Below are positions 34,663-43,043 of a stretch of 64,000 bases of DNA, in pieces. Made by a program: the position numbers and the translations under genes. A model generated the notes under the pieces. The model had not been told where the DNA came from, searched no databases, and worked only from the letters and a program-made list of their open reading frames with translations. The stretch's first letter is position 1, and each line of letters begins with the position of its first letter. Source of the stretch: Oscillospiraceae bacterium (GTDB taxonomy: Bacteria; Bacillota; Clostridia; Oscillospirales; Ruminococcaceae); NCBI GenBank assembly GCA_014799385.1, contig JAAVIC010000003.1:84644-148643 (forward strand). Reading direction: 5' to 3'.

Positions 34663-36153
34663 ATGGAAGAAAATATACACACGAAAATTTCCCCGGATTT
34701 GCCGCTTGACACGTCTTTGGACAGGAATCTCAAGAACATCAAGACATTTACCGCAGGCTCATCCGATATTATTATCAAGACGGGAGCGGTATGCGGAAAC
34801 CGAATCGCCGTAGTCACCTGTGAGGGAATGGCAGGCACTGGTACTCTCGCGGAGTTGGTTTACAGTAAGCTGAACGCGTTGTCTAACGTTGAAATGCTCC
34901 CACCGGACGAGCTTATGAGCCGCTTTTTCGGAGTGTATCTCATCGCCGCCGAGCAGCTTAATCTGACAGCCCTCGGAGATTTGGTGCTGAAGGTTCAGTC
35001 GGGATTCGCGGCGGTTCTGGTGGAAGGCTGCACAACGGCAATCGGAATCGGCGTTCAGGGATACAAGTCGCGAGGAATTGACGAGCCAAGCTCCGAGCTG
35101 AACGTTCGCGGCAGCCGCGAGGGGTTCGTGGAGGTGATCCGCACAAATATGTCGCTGATTCGCCGCCGCATAAAATCCCCAACGCTGGTGTTTGAAATGC
35201 AGACGCTCGGCGACCGCTCCAATACGGACATCTGCTTGTGCTACATCTCCGATAAGGTTTCCCCCAAGCTGTTGGAAAACGTAAAGCGGCGGCTGAAGTC
35301 CGTCAAGCTGAACACGATTCTCGAGAGCGGCTATATTCAGCCGTATCTTGAGGGCAAGGGCGGCTGGTTCTTTTCGGAGTGCGGAACCAGTGAACGTCCC
35401 GACACGTTTGCGGCGAAGTTATACGAGGGTCGCGTTGGTATTCTCGTTGACGGAACACCATTCGCATTGATTGTTCCGCATTTGTTTATCGAGAGCTTTC
35501 AGACCTTGGACGACTACACGCAGAAGCCCTTTTACGCGTTCTTTATCCGCCTTGTGCGTGTAATCGCGTACTTGATAACTCTGTTCCTCCCGGGAGCGTA
35601 TGTCGCGATTGCGAGCTACAATCCCGAAATGCTGCCCTCAGCATTGATTCTGAACCTCGCCGCCGCCGAGCAGACCGCGCCGTTCTCGCTTATGGTGGAG
35701 TGTCTGTTTATCCACTTTATGTATGAAATTCTCCGCGAGGCGGGGATTCGTCTGCCGCGTCCTATCGGTCATGCGATAGGTGTGGTCGGCGGTCTGGTCA
35801 TCGGGGATATTACCGTTTCCGCGGGACTGGTCGGTGCACCGATGGTGCTGATAGTCGCGCTTTCGGGACTGTGCAGCTTTGTAGTTCCGACAATGTACGA
35901 GAAAATCGTTGTGCTGCGGTTTATGTATATCATAGCGGGCGGACTTTTCGGATTGTACGGACTGGTGATTGCGGCGGGAGCCGTTCTTGTCAAGATGTGC
36001 TCGCTGAACACCTACGGAATCCCGTATATGGCGCCGATTTCGCCGTTCTCGCCCAAGGCAATGCGAGATATGCTTGTACGCGCTGGGTGGAAAAAGATGG
36101 CAAAAGGCGATGTAACAGTCCAGAGCCTGAATGGAGCGGATTATGAACAATAA
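34663..36153 (+). CDS. gerAA: Spore germination protein, GerA family A subunit
   Basis: 496-residue A subunit of a nutrient germinant receptor in the spore inner membrane. The N-terminal soluble domain (VLVEGCTTAIGIGVQGYKSRGIDEP, RREGF-type SRGSREGFVE) is followed by membrane helices from about residue 290 (PFYAFFIRLVRVIAYLITLF, RPIGHAIGVVGGLVIGDI, VPTMYEKIVVLRF). ATG 34663 has ribosome site aaaggag; the longer reading from 34603 adds an unrelated extension. First gene of a complete A-B-C set. Confidence 0.94.
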   Translation: MEENIHTKISPDLPLDTSLDRNLKNIKTFTAGSSDIIIKTGAVCGNRIAVVTCEGMAGTGTLAELVYSKLNALSNVEMLPPDELMSRFFGVYLIAAEQLNLTALGDLVLKVQSGFAAVLVEGCTTAIGIGVQGYKSRGIDEPSSELNVRGSREGFVEVIRTNMSLIRRRIKSPTLVFEMQTLGDRSNTDICLCYISDKVSPKLLENVKRRLKSVKLNTILESGYIQPYLEGKGGWFFSECGTSERPDTFAAKLYEGRVGILVDGTPFALIVPHLFIESFQTLDDYTQKPFYAFFIRLVRVIAYLITLFLPGAYVAIASYNPEMLPSALILNLAAAEQTAPFSLMVECLFIHFMYEILREAGIRLPRPIGHAIGVVGGLVIGDITVSAGLVGAPMVLIVALSGLCSFVVPTMYEKIVVLRFMYIIAGGLFGLYGLVIAAGAVLVKMCSLNTYGIPYMAPISPFSPKAMRDMLVRAGWKKMAKGDVTVQSLNGADYEQ

Positions 36154-37066
36154 TGTAAAAATAAGCCCGCAACAGCTATTCTGCGTATTGATGCTGTCGC
36201 GGCTCAGCGCGGAGATAGTCTATCCGCGAACATCTTCCGGCACTGCCTCCGAATCCGCGTTGGCACTGCTGATCTCCGAGGCGGTGAGGTTTTTGCTTGC
36301 GCTGCCGATTATTATCTACTCGTTCGGCGGGGACAATTTCCATCGAGCGGTTTGGAAAAAGAACAAGTTTTTCGGTTGGGCGGGAGCTGTTGCTGCGGCG
36401 ATTCTGCTTGTTATGGCGGCGGCGCACACGCTGTTCAATACGGCGCAATTTTCGGTAAAAAGCATACGGAACGGCGGCGCAATGTGGATTCTGCTGATTA
36501 TCGCGGCGGCATTTGCGGTGTATGCGGCGGTTATGGGCGTGGAAGCCCTCGCGCGGACATCGTCAATAGTCCTGATTGGCGCGGGAATCGTCACGGTGGC
36601 GGTAATGCTGTGCTCAATTACGCAAATCGGCGCGGAATCCTTTGCGGCAATGGACGAGGAGAGCGACTTCGCGAATCTCATCGTCGATGTAATCAACCGT
36701 CTTATTCGCGGAGGTGATTATCTGATATTCGCGGCACTGCTGCCATATGTCAATACCGACAAGACAACAACAAGAGCTCGCTGTGTACTGTTGTTCGCGC
36801 TGTTCTCGGCAATCGGGACGCTGGGGGTTCTTGCGGTGAATTGTCTGGTATTGCGGCAGATGTACGGATTGTGCGAGTATCCGATTCTGGCTGTTGCCTC
36901 GCTGTCGGATATTACGTTCTTTAAGCGTCTTGACGGGATTCTCGCAGCGTTCTGGGCACTGTCTGCGGCAATCCGCGCGGGATTAATGCTCGTAAGCGCG
37001 AAATGCGCAGTGGTGACGGTATTCCGTGCGCAGAATCCACCGATAGAAAGCGAGGTGGCGCAATGA
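36143..37066 (+). CDS. gerAB: Spore germination protein, GerA family B subunit
   Basis: About 307 residues, an amino-acid permease-like (APC fold) subunit with around ten membrane helices. The N-terminus VKISPQQLFCVLMLSRL is typical of GerB. It is somewhat shorter than the ~365-residue Bacillus proteins. ATG 36143 is preferred for its ggag site; the gene overlaps gerAA by 11 bases and gerAC by 4. Confidence 0.9.
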   Translation: MNNNVKISPQQLFCVLMLSRLSAEIVYPRTSSGTASESALALLISEAVRFLLALPIIIYSFGGDNFHRAVWKKNKFFGWAGAVAAAILLVMAAAHTLFNTAQFSVKSIRNGGAMWILLIIAAAFAVYAAVMGVEALARTSSIVLIGAGIVTVAVMLCSITQIGAESFAAMDEESDFANLIVDVINRLIRGGDYLIFAALLPYVNTDKTTTRARCVLLFALFSAIGTLGVLAVNCLVLRQMYGLCEYPILAVASLSDITFFKRLDGILAAFWALSAAIRAGLMLVSAKCAVVTVFRAQNPPIESEVAQ

Positions 37067-37968
37067 GGAGAATTTTAGCACTGGCGGCTTGTGCGTTGCT
37101 GTTCACGGGCTGTTCGGACTCCACCGAGTTGGGCAACCGCGCGATAATCCAGGCTCTGGCGGTGGATTATGACGGCGGATACAAGCTCTCGGCGCTGATG
37201 TTCAGCAGCGGCGGAAGCGGCGGAGATACCATTGACGCGTCACAGGAAAACGTGATCCGCGTAACTTCCGAGGGCGCGACCCTCGCCGAGGCGGTGGACA
37301 ATCTCTCGCTGATTGACGGCAAGAAGATCTATATGAGCGAAACAAAGCTGCTGATTCTCGGAAGCGGATTTACCGTTTCGTCCGCTGCGGACGCGCTTAA
37401 TACGCTGTATTTCGATATGAGGTGCAGCCTGAATATGGCAGTCTGCTGCGCCGAAAACGCCGCGTCTATCACCGAGCTGCGTTTCACCGAGGGTATCACG
37501 TCTGCCGAAAAGCCGCTTTCTGTTATTGAGAACGGACACGAATCGGGTGTTTCGCCCAAAGCAACGCTGCTCGACTTGCTCTGTGATTCCGTAAGTAACA
37601 AGACCTCCGAAGTCCCGATGTTGGCAATTACCGAAAATGGCAGCGGAATGACAAGCTCCGATGATGGTAAAACGGCTGTATTAAACGGTTCGCGGACGTT
37701 CCGCAACGGTTATCTCGCGGAGCTTCACGATTCCCAAAAAACTCAGGCTCTTATGTTAATTAGCGGGAAATCGGACAAAACCACGGTGAATTATGTTCAC
37801 GATGGCGCGGAAAAGACCTGCGAGGCATACTGCGTGAAAGTCAAGCCAAACGGCGATCATTGGACTGTTTCGGCGAGGTTTCGCACGCGTGACGGCGGGC
37901 GGCTCTCCGAGGGAGAGCGCAAGGCTGCTCTGGACGCGCTGGGGCAGATTGTTGAATATGGATTATAA
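37063..37968 (+). CDS. gerAC: Spore germination protein, GerA family C subunit (short form)
   Basis: Lipoprotein subunit: signal ILALAACALLFTGC with the lipid-modified cysteine, then STELGNRAIIQALAVDYDGG, as in Ger(x)C proteins. 301 residues, about 70 fewer than Bacillus GerAC. The C-terminal domain ends early at LDALGQIVEYGL, just before a terminator, so this is either a natural short form or a truncation. ATGA overlap with gerAB. Confidence 0.9.
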   Translation: MRRILALAACALLFTGCSDSTELGNRAIIQALAVDYDGGYKLSALMFSSGGSGGDTIDASQENVIRVTSEGATLAEAVDNLSLIDGKKIYMSETKLLILGSGFTVSSAADALNTLYFDMRCSLNMAVCCAENAASITELRFTEGITSAEKPLSVIENGHESGVSPKATLLDLLCDSVSNKTSEVPMLAITENGSGMTSSDDGKTAVLNGSRTFRNGYLAELHDSQKTQALMLISGKSDKTTVNYVHDGAEKTCEAYCVKVKPNGDHWTVSARFRTRDGGRLSEGERKAALDALGQIVEYGL

Positions 37969-37977
37969 CAGGCTTTG

Positions 37978-38007
37978 AGGCAACATCTCGCGATGTTGCC
38001 TTAATTT
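37978..38007 (+). terminator. Terminator of the ger operon
   Basis: Perfect stem AGGCAACATC / GATGTTGCCT with loop TCGC, followed by TAATTTTA. Confidence 0.88.
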
Positions 38008-38047
38008 TATGGGCAGATTTGACGTGAAATTGCATAAACAGCATAAG

Positions 38048-38076
38048 TTGACAGAATTTCTCGAATGTGTTATAAT
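38048..38076 (+). promoter_or_regulatory. Consensus sigma-A promoter for the ECF sigma operon
   Basis: TTGACA (38048-38053), exactly 17 bases, then TATAAT (38071-38076): both boxes are perfect consensus. The transcript should start near 38083, only about 15 bases before the sigma factor ATG. Confidence 0.93.
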
Positions 38077-38097
38077 AGAATCGAAAAAAGGGGTGAT

Positions 38098-38634
38098 ATG
38101 CGGGTGCCAAAAAAATCGGACGAAAATTTGATAGGCGAACTGTTTTCGGAATACAGGCAGATGATGCTAAAAATTGCTTTGGGCATTTTGCACAATAAAA
38201 CAGACGCAGAGGACGCTGTTCAAGACGCTTTTTTGTGTATAATTAACAATCTTGAAAAAATTTCGCAAATACCCTGTTACGAAAGAGCCGGTTATTTCGC
38301 TACTATTATAGAGCATCGTTCCATTGACATTTATCGAAAGCGCAACCGTCACGCAATGGAGGATATTGAAGAACAATACGATTTAAGTTCAGATGAATGT
38401 GTCGAGGAAACAGCTCTTTTAAGCGTAACCGTCAATGAAATTAAAAAAGCCATGAATGAACTGTCGGACAGAGACTACGAGATACTTTATCTGCATTTGT
38501 TCAAGGAAATGAGTTCCGGAGAAATAAGCGTGGCAACGGGTATTCCCGAAAACAGTATCCGCGTGTACATTCAGCGGGCGCGAAAAAGGTTTGCGAAAAT
38601 TCTACATAAAAGGGGGATTAATTATGACATTTGA
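38098..38634 (+). CDS. ECF-type RNA polymerase sigma factor
   Basis: 178 residues. Region 2 is EYRQMMLKIALGILHNKTDAEDAVQDAFLCI (quoted in two parts: EYRQMMLKIALG and DAEDAVQDAF). Region 4 has the helix-turn-helix EMSSGEISVATGIPENSIRVY followed by RARKRF (shown as EMSSGEISVATG and ENSIRVYIQRARK). ATG 38098 lies just after the promoter and ribosome site ggggtgat; GTG 38104 is possible. Overlaps its likely anti-sigma gene by 11 bases. Confidence 0.9.
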   Translation: MRVPKKSDENLIGELFSEYRQMMLKIALGILHNKTDAEDAVQDAFLCIINNLEKISQIPCYERAGYFATIIEHRSIDIYRKRNRHAMEDIEEQYDLSSDECVEETALLSVTVNEIKKAMNELSDRDYEILYLHLFKEMSSGEISVATGIPENSIRVYIQRARKRFAKILHKRGINYDI

Positions 38635-39310
38635 AGAAAAACTGGCGCAGGCATTTGCGGAAACACGTGATGAGCGGACGGAACGTCTTATGAATGTTGA
38701 AAAAAAGCACAGATTCTCATTCGCGTATAAGCTGTGGGAGCGAAAAATGCTGAGAGATATAAGAAAAGACAGCTTTAACAAACACTGGACTTTGCGTAAA
38801 GCCAGATATACCGCTGCGGCAATGTTCGCCGCTTTTTCGCTGTTGATTGGCGGAACAGCATATGCCGCTATTGCTATGATTGGAAGATACGGCTTTGTCG
38901 ATAAGGTCGACTATTCCAAAATGTTGATTGAAAACCACCCCTCCGATAAAACCACTCTCGAGGAATACTACGGACTCCCCGAAGAGGATGGATGGGAGAT
39001 TCTGGAGTTAAACGCAGATAACTTCGGAACTCTTATAAATTATAAGAACGGCGAAAAAAAAGTTTCTTTCGTGCAAAGGATAATATATGAAGGAAATATG
39101 GGACATATCAATACGGAAAAAGCCGATATTGAAATGTTATCACTTTACTCCGAAAATGACGGTTTTGTGCTGGATTTCAAAGAACAAGGAACATTAATAT
39201 ATTGGATATACGATGGATATCTGCTCGAAATATCCGGCAATATAGACAAAAATAAAGTTATAAATTTGGCACTTTCTACAAAAATCGTCAATTTACCAAA
39301 AAAATCTTAA
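38624..39310 (+). CDS. Membrane anti-sigma factor candidate
   Basis: 228 residues. A cytoplasmic N-terminal region (about 70 residues) precedes one membrane helix (AAMFAAFSLLIGGTAYAAIAM) and an extracytoplasmic domain (DGWEILELNADNFGTLINY, LSLYSENDGFVLDF) that resembles DUF4367-type sensors. Overlap with the sigma gene and this topology suggest it holds the sigma factor inactive; no zinc-binding HxxxCxxC motif is present, so the mechanism is inferred. Confidence 0.72.
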   Translation: MTFEEKLAQAFAETRDERTERLMNVEKKHRFSFAYKLWERKMLRDIRKDSFNKHWTLRKARYTAAAMFAAFSLLIGGTAYAAIAMIGRYGFVDKVDYSKMLIENHPSDKTTLEEYYGLPEEDGWEILELNADNFGTLINYKNGEKKVSFVQRIIYEGNMGHINTEKADIEMLSLYSENDGFVLDFKEQGTLIYWIYDGYLLEISGNIDKNKVINLALSTKIVNLPKKS

Positions 39311-39397
39311 AAAACCTGTTACGTTTGGGTGTTCTATTTCGTTATCAATTATAGAAAGGGAAAATTTGTTGTTCCCGTAAGAGAGGAGGTGATATTG

Positions 39398-39820
39398 ATG
39401 AAAAAGGTGATTTCACTGATGATGACACTTTTGTTGTGCTTTTCGCTGTCCGTGACGGCAAGTGCGCAGACTGTTTCGACCGGCATTGTACAGCCGTACT
39501 ATGAAAAAGCGAAGGTTGCAACATCGGAACTTTATATTAGCGGTACAACTGCGACCTGTAAAAGCACGATTCAAGGTGATTCGGACGTGACAAAGATTGT
39601 TGCCGAGCAGTATCTCCAGAAGCAGGGATTCCTGTGGATATGGACTACATACGACGGCGCGGAATGGACAAAGACAGTATACACAAACGTTATCGCAATG
39701 TCCAACACAAAGACGGGTCTGTCAAGCGGCAAATACCGCCTGAAAACGATTTTCACGCTGACCGACAGTAACGGCAAGACCGAAACCATCACGGTTTACA
39801 GTGATGTGAAGTCGGTCTGA
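39398..39820 (+). CDS. Secreted protein of unknown function
   Basis: 140 residues with a clear signal peptide (MKKVISLMMTLLLCFSLSVT, cleavage near ASA-Q). The mature part looks like a beta-sandwich (TATCKSTIQGDSDVTKIV, YLQKQGFLWIWTTYDGAEW). ATG 39398 follows a perfect gaggaggtgat site; the upstream in-frame start at 39329 is not needed. It lies between the anti-sigma gene and a secreted peptidase, so it may be part of the sigma regulon. Confidence 0.82.
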   Translation: MKKVISLMMTLLLCFSLSVTASAQTVSTGIVQPYYEKAKVATSELYISGTTATCKSTIQGDSDVTKIVAEQYLQKQGFLWIWTTYDGAEWTKTVYTNVIAMSNTKTGLSSGKYRLKTIFTLTDSNGKTETITVYSDVKSV

Positions 39821-39872
39821 AACAACGGAAAAGATACCATCGGGGGTATCTCGACAACTAAGGAGGTCTATT

Positions 39873-40716
39873 ATGACTAAAATCAAAAAAAATTATAGCA
39901 GGCTGTATGGCGGCGTTCTCCATTTTCGCAGGCGGAATTAGTGCGAACGCGGTCGAAATTGGCGATTCCCCTTCGGAAGCAGTTATAAACACAGGTGCAA
40001 ACCCAAATCAGCCTGTGGTTATTTTAGAGGACAGACTTGAGGAAATAAAAAACGATGATAGTATGTCCGAAGAAGAAAAGCAAAGACACATCGAAAAGAT
40101 TGAGTATTTGATTGAAGTGCGCGATAGCAACAGCGGCATATCGACATATACCACTTCCACCTACAAATCTCCGTATTCGTCAAAGATTTTAAACGTTCCG
40201 TATTGCAAACAGAAGTTTGACTACTGGTGCGGACCTGCGACTGTCGAGCAAACGTATAAATTCTTGAATCGCAATAACGCTCCGCCACAGGAATCAATAG
40301 CCAGCGGTCTTAGTGTGCCGGAAAACGGCGGTTGCGATACTCAACCCATCTTAAATTATTTGAACGCAGGTCTTGGCACTTCTTACGAGCAGTTTTGGCT
40401 TAGCTCGAATGCAACCCTTTTTGACGGATCTGTAAAACTAATTTGCGAATCTGTTAATAATGGCTATCCGCCGATTCTGTGGGTTAAGGTTTTAGGAACA
40501 CCTGGAGACGGTCGCAAAGACATTAATGACACAACCAAATGGCCATATCATACCAAAGGTCATTATCTTAACATAAGCGGTTATTCCAAATATGGTGAAA
40601 CTATACAAATGACCGACCCATGGTTAGGTTGGGTTCCGGGGTATGAGTACGACGGCGGCAAATACTATGTTGATAGCTCTGTGGTTTATACGGTTTCCAA
40701 TGTTGTTTGTGTATAA
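39873..40716 (+). CDS. Secreted C39-like peptidase with frameshift in an A8 tract
   Basis: ATG 39873 with ribosome site aaggagg starts a signal peptide, but the frame breaks after residue 6 in eight A's (39885-39892). With seven A's the frame would run MTKIKKIIAGCMAAF-SIFAGGISANA into the 269-codon open frame, which is intact from 39907. That part is a papain-like C39_2 domain: FDYWCGPATVEQ (catalytic Cys), TKGHYLNISGY (His) and MTDPWLG (Asp). Assembly error, slippage or phase variation are all possible. Confidence 0.78.
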
Positions 40717-40740
40717 ACAGTAAATTCGGAGGTACAGACA

Positions 40741-42048
40741 ATGAAAACAAAATTCGTAATCAAAGCCTTTACAGCATTATGTATACTGTCACTCGTTCTT
40801 TCGGGCTGCTCGCTAAACGGCGGCGAATCGGAAAGTATTTATTCGGAGGATTCCTCCAACACGCCGGATGACTCAAATATAATCGGCAATAGCGGAAATG
40901 ATTCCGAAAACATCGGCACGATCGATTATGGGAGTTTATCCATAAAGAAATTTGAAAAGACGGTTGATTCGGAGGGCATTAACTTTACCGATATGGTGGG
41001 GGATAAGAATTTATACCCGTTTGCGATGGATAATAATTATTTGTATCTTGGAAACGGCGATTATCCGGTCATCTATACAGGCATCAGCAGAAAGGATTTC
41101 TCAAAAACCGAAATTATGACATATGATATGGATGTAGAATATCCTGGCTACAACAAAAACACATACTGCGGTTGTGTTTTTTCATTCCCATGCTATGGCA
41201 ACCCATATAGTGATGTCCATATGAGGGCTTTGGTTGGAAAAGTCGGAGAGGAATCCAAATGCATACTTGAGAAAGAAGTCGGAACGTCTATAGAGGCTTA
41301 CCCGGCGGAACTGAGCGATACGGAAATGGTTTTCGCTTGTGACAGCGAGCGCAAAGACGGATTGTCGGAAGAACTGTATAAGTATAGGGTTGGCGATGAA
41401 CAAGCCAAGCTTATATATACACTGGAAACAAATGAACGGGGTTCGATTGGTGTGACCTGCTATAACGGGGAAATATATATCATTTATAAAGTAAACGGCA
41501 GCGATACAGGCTTGCAAGAGGTTTCAAATCGCAATGAAACACTGCTTTGCGTAAAAAGGTTGAATGCAAACGGTGAGGAAATCAGCAGTGAAATCTTTAA
41601 GTTGCCTGAATTTTCGTATACCACCAGCCTGTGGGATTTCACCGTGACGGAAAACAATTATATTATCCGATTTGCTTTTCCGAGTACAAGTGAAACCGAA
41701 GCTCACAACAAGTCGTTAGTAATCAACCGAAAAAGCAAAAAGACTTCGACATACTTCACCCTTGGAAACAGATTCAACGATTATCGGATTGATGACAGAT
41801 ATATATTGTTTAATTATTACGATGGGTCATCCGAGTCAAATTCGCAGATTTGTGTATTCGATGATAAAGAACTGGAGTTTCACATTCTTTCATTCACGTC
41901 GCTGAAAGATGTGAATGTATGTAATGTAGTTGCAGACAGTAAAGGCGATGTGCTATTCGTGATTAAGGATGATAAGGAGGATATCAACGTGAAAACTGAC
42001 ACTTTCTCTATGGTGCTTTTTGAGGATGTCGTTTCACTGATTCGGTAA
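40741..42048 (+). CDS. Lipoprotein of unknown function
   Basis: 435 residues with a lipoprotein signal (ALCILSLVLSGC, cysteine at about 23) and a Ser/Asp/Asn-rich linker. The remainder resembles a beta-propeller-like protein with repeated short strands (NGEIYIIYKVNGSD, DDRYILFNYYDGSS, DSKGDVLFVIKDD). 24 bases after the C39 peptidase gene with an ggaggt ribosome site, so likely the same transcript. Confidence 0.82.
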   Translation: MKTKFVIKAFTALCILSLVLSGCSLNGGESESIYSEDSSNTPDDSNIIGNSGNDSENIGTIDYGSLSIKKFEKTVDSEGINFTDMVGDKNLYPFAMDNNYLYLGNGDYPVIYTGISRKDFSKTEIMTYDMDVEYPGYNKNTYCGCVFSFPCYGNPYSDVHMRALVGKVGEESKCILEKEVGTSIEAYPAELSDTEMVFACDSERKDGLSEELYKYRVGDEQAKLIYTLETNERGSIGVTCYNGEIYIIYKVNGSDTGLQEVSNRNETLLCVKRLNANGEEISSEIFKLPEFSYTTSLWDFTVTENNYIIRFAFPSTSETEAHNKSLVINRKSKKTSTYFTLGNRFNDYRIDDRYILFNYYDGSSESNSQICVFDDKELEFHILSFTSLKDVNVCNVVADSKGDVLFVIKDDKEDINVKTDTFSMVLFEDVVSLIR

Positions 42049-42087
42049 CCGCAAATCTTGTCTATACTACGATTGTAAATTAGTATT

Positions 42088-42126
42088 AGGGCAACACCGC
42101 ACAAAGCCTTTGGACGGTGTTGCCCT
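42088..42126 (+). terminator. Terminator resembling the ends of family-2 elements
   Basis: AGGGCAACACCG (42088-42099) pairs with CGGTGTTGCCCT (42115-42126), loop containing CACAAAGCC. The stem sequence matches the terminal arms of family-2 elements, so it may be a minimal member. It ends 32 bases before the next ATG and has only a weak T-run. Confidence 0.7.
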
Positions 42127-42158
42127 ATTGTGTGAGGTTAAAAAGGAGAGCCTGTAAT

Positions 42159-42758
42159 ATGAAAAAAGAAGTTAAAGACCGGTTAATAAGCGAATATGAC
42201 AATTTGAAGCATAAGGAGCGATTCACGGCTCTTAAATATTGTTTTAGGTACAATAACGTATATGTAAATATATTTTTTGATAATTATGATAAAAACGTTC
42301 CGTCCATGAGTATGATACTTGCCTATAACAATAAATACTATTACACATCATTAAATATTAAAAATACTGCAATACGAACAGAGTATTTCAGAAAAATCCC
42401 TTTAGACATACTTGAGCGGTTGTTAGATGAAAATAATCATTTGGGCGGATTTTTCGAGAGCATAGAAACACATATCCTGAACAGCAATAAAGCTGTCATA
42501 AATTACGAAAGGGATATTTGTTTTGCTAATACTATAAGATATTCCCGCTCCGAAAATGATTTGCCTTTTTTGTATTCTTTGCGAAGAACCAAAATGTTGA
42601 ACGATACGTTAGAACAGTTATCCGAAACAATGGGAATCGACAGATTTGTTTTACGGAAAATTCAATCCGAGGGTTTTACAATTGTCAGAACAGATGACGT
42701 TAATAAACGAAAAAGCCTGAAAGCAATTATTGGAAATCTGGATATTCTCATTGAATAG
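42159..42758 (+). CDS. Hypothetical protein
   Basis: 199 residues, unrecognised and notably AT-rich and Asn/Tyr/Lys-rich compared with core genes, which suggests acquisition. No membrane segment or signal. Ribosome site aaggag before ATG 42159. Helical C-terminus (LNDTLEQLSETMGIDRFVLRKI). A strong terminator follows. Confidence 0.75.
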   Translation: MKKEVKDRLISEYDNLKHKERFTALKYCFRYNNVYVNIFFDNYDKNVPSMSMILAYNNKYYYTSLNIKNTAIRTEYFRKIPLDILERLLDENNHLGGFFESIETHILNSNKAVINYERDICFANTIRYSRSENDLPFLYSLRRTKMLNDTLEQLSETMGIDRFVLRKIQSEGFTIVRTDDVNKRKSLKAIIGNLDILIE

Positions 42759-42764
42759 ATTGAC

Positions 42765-42810
42765 CTGTCGAGTCCGAACTTCCACAGCTCGGACTCGACA
42801 GATTTTTTTG
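42765..42810 (+). terminator. Strong Rho-independent terminator
   Basis: CTGTCGAGTCCGA / TCGGACTCGACAG, a perfect 13-bp stem, followed by ATTTTTTTG. Confidence 0.94.
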
Positions 42811-42957
42811 ATTGTAAGGTGCTGCCAATATTTGGTTATAACGGCGCATAATTCAAAATGACGTGAAAATCACCAAAAACCAGTCGCGATTTTTGGTAAA
42901 AAAACAGATAAATTTGACTGTTTACGTGAGATTTCAGAATCTTATACAAAAAAGGGG

Positions 42958-42986
42958 TTGAAAAAATTATCAAATTACACTATAAT
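42958..42986 (+). promoter_or_regulatory. Sigma-A promoter of the hybrid sensor kinase gene
   Basis: TTGAAA (42958-42963), 17 bases, TATAAT (42981-42986). The 5' leader is about 50 bases. Just upstream, 42826-42900 carries a solo copy of the ttataac...gtgaaaatcac module seen before family-1 elements, plus a small hairpin ACCAAAAA/TTTTTGGT. Confidence 0.85.
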
Positions 42987-43043
42987 AGTATATAGGGAAA
43001 CGCTGATTAAATTGCGTATTATTTTAGTAAATGGAGATGTAGT

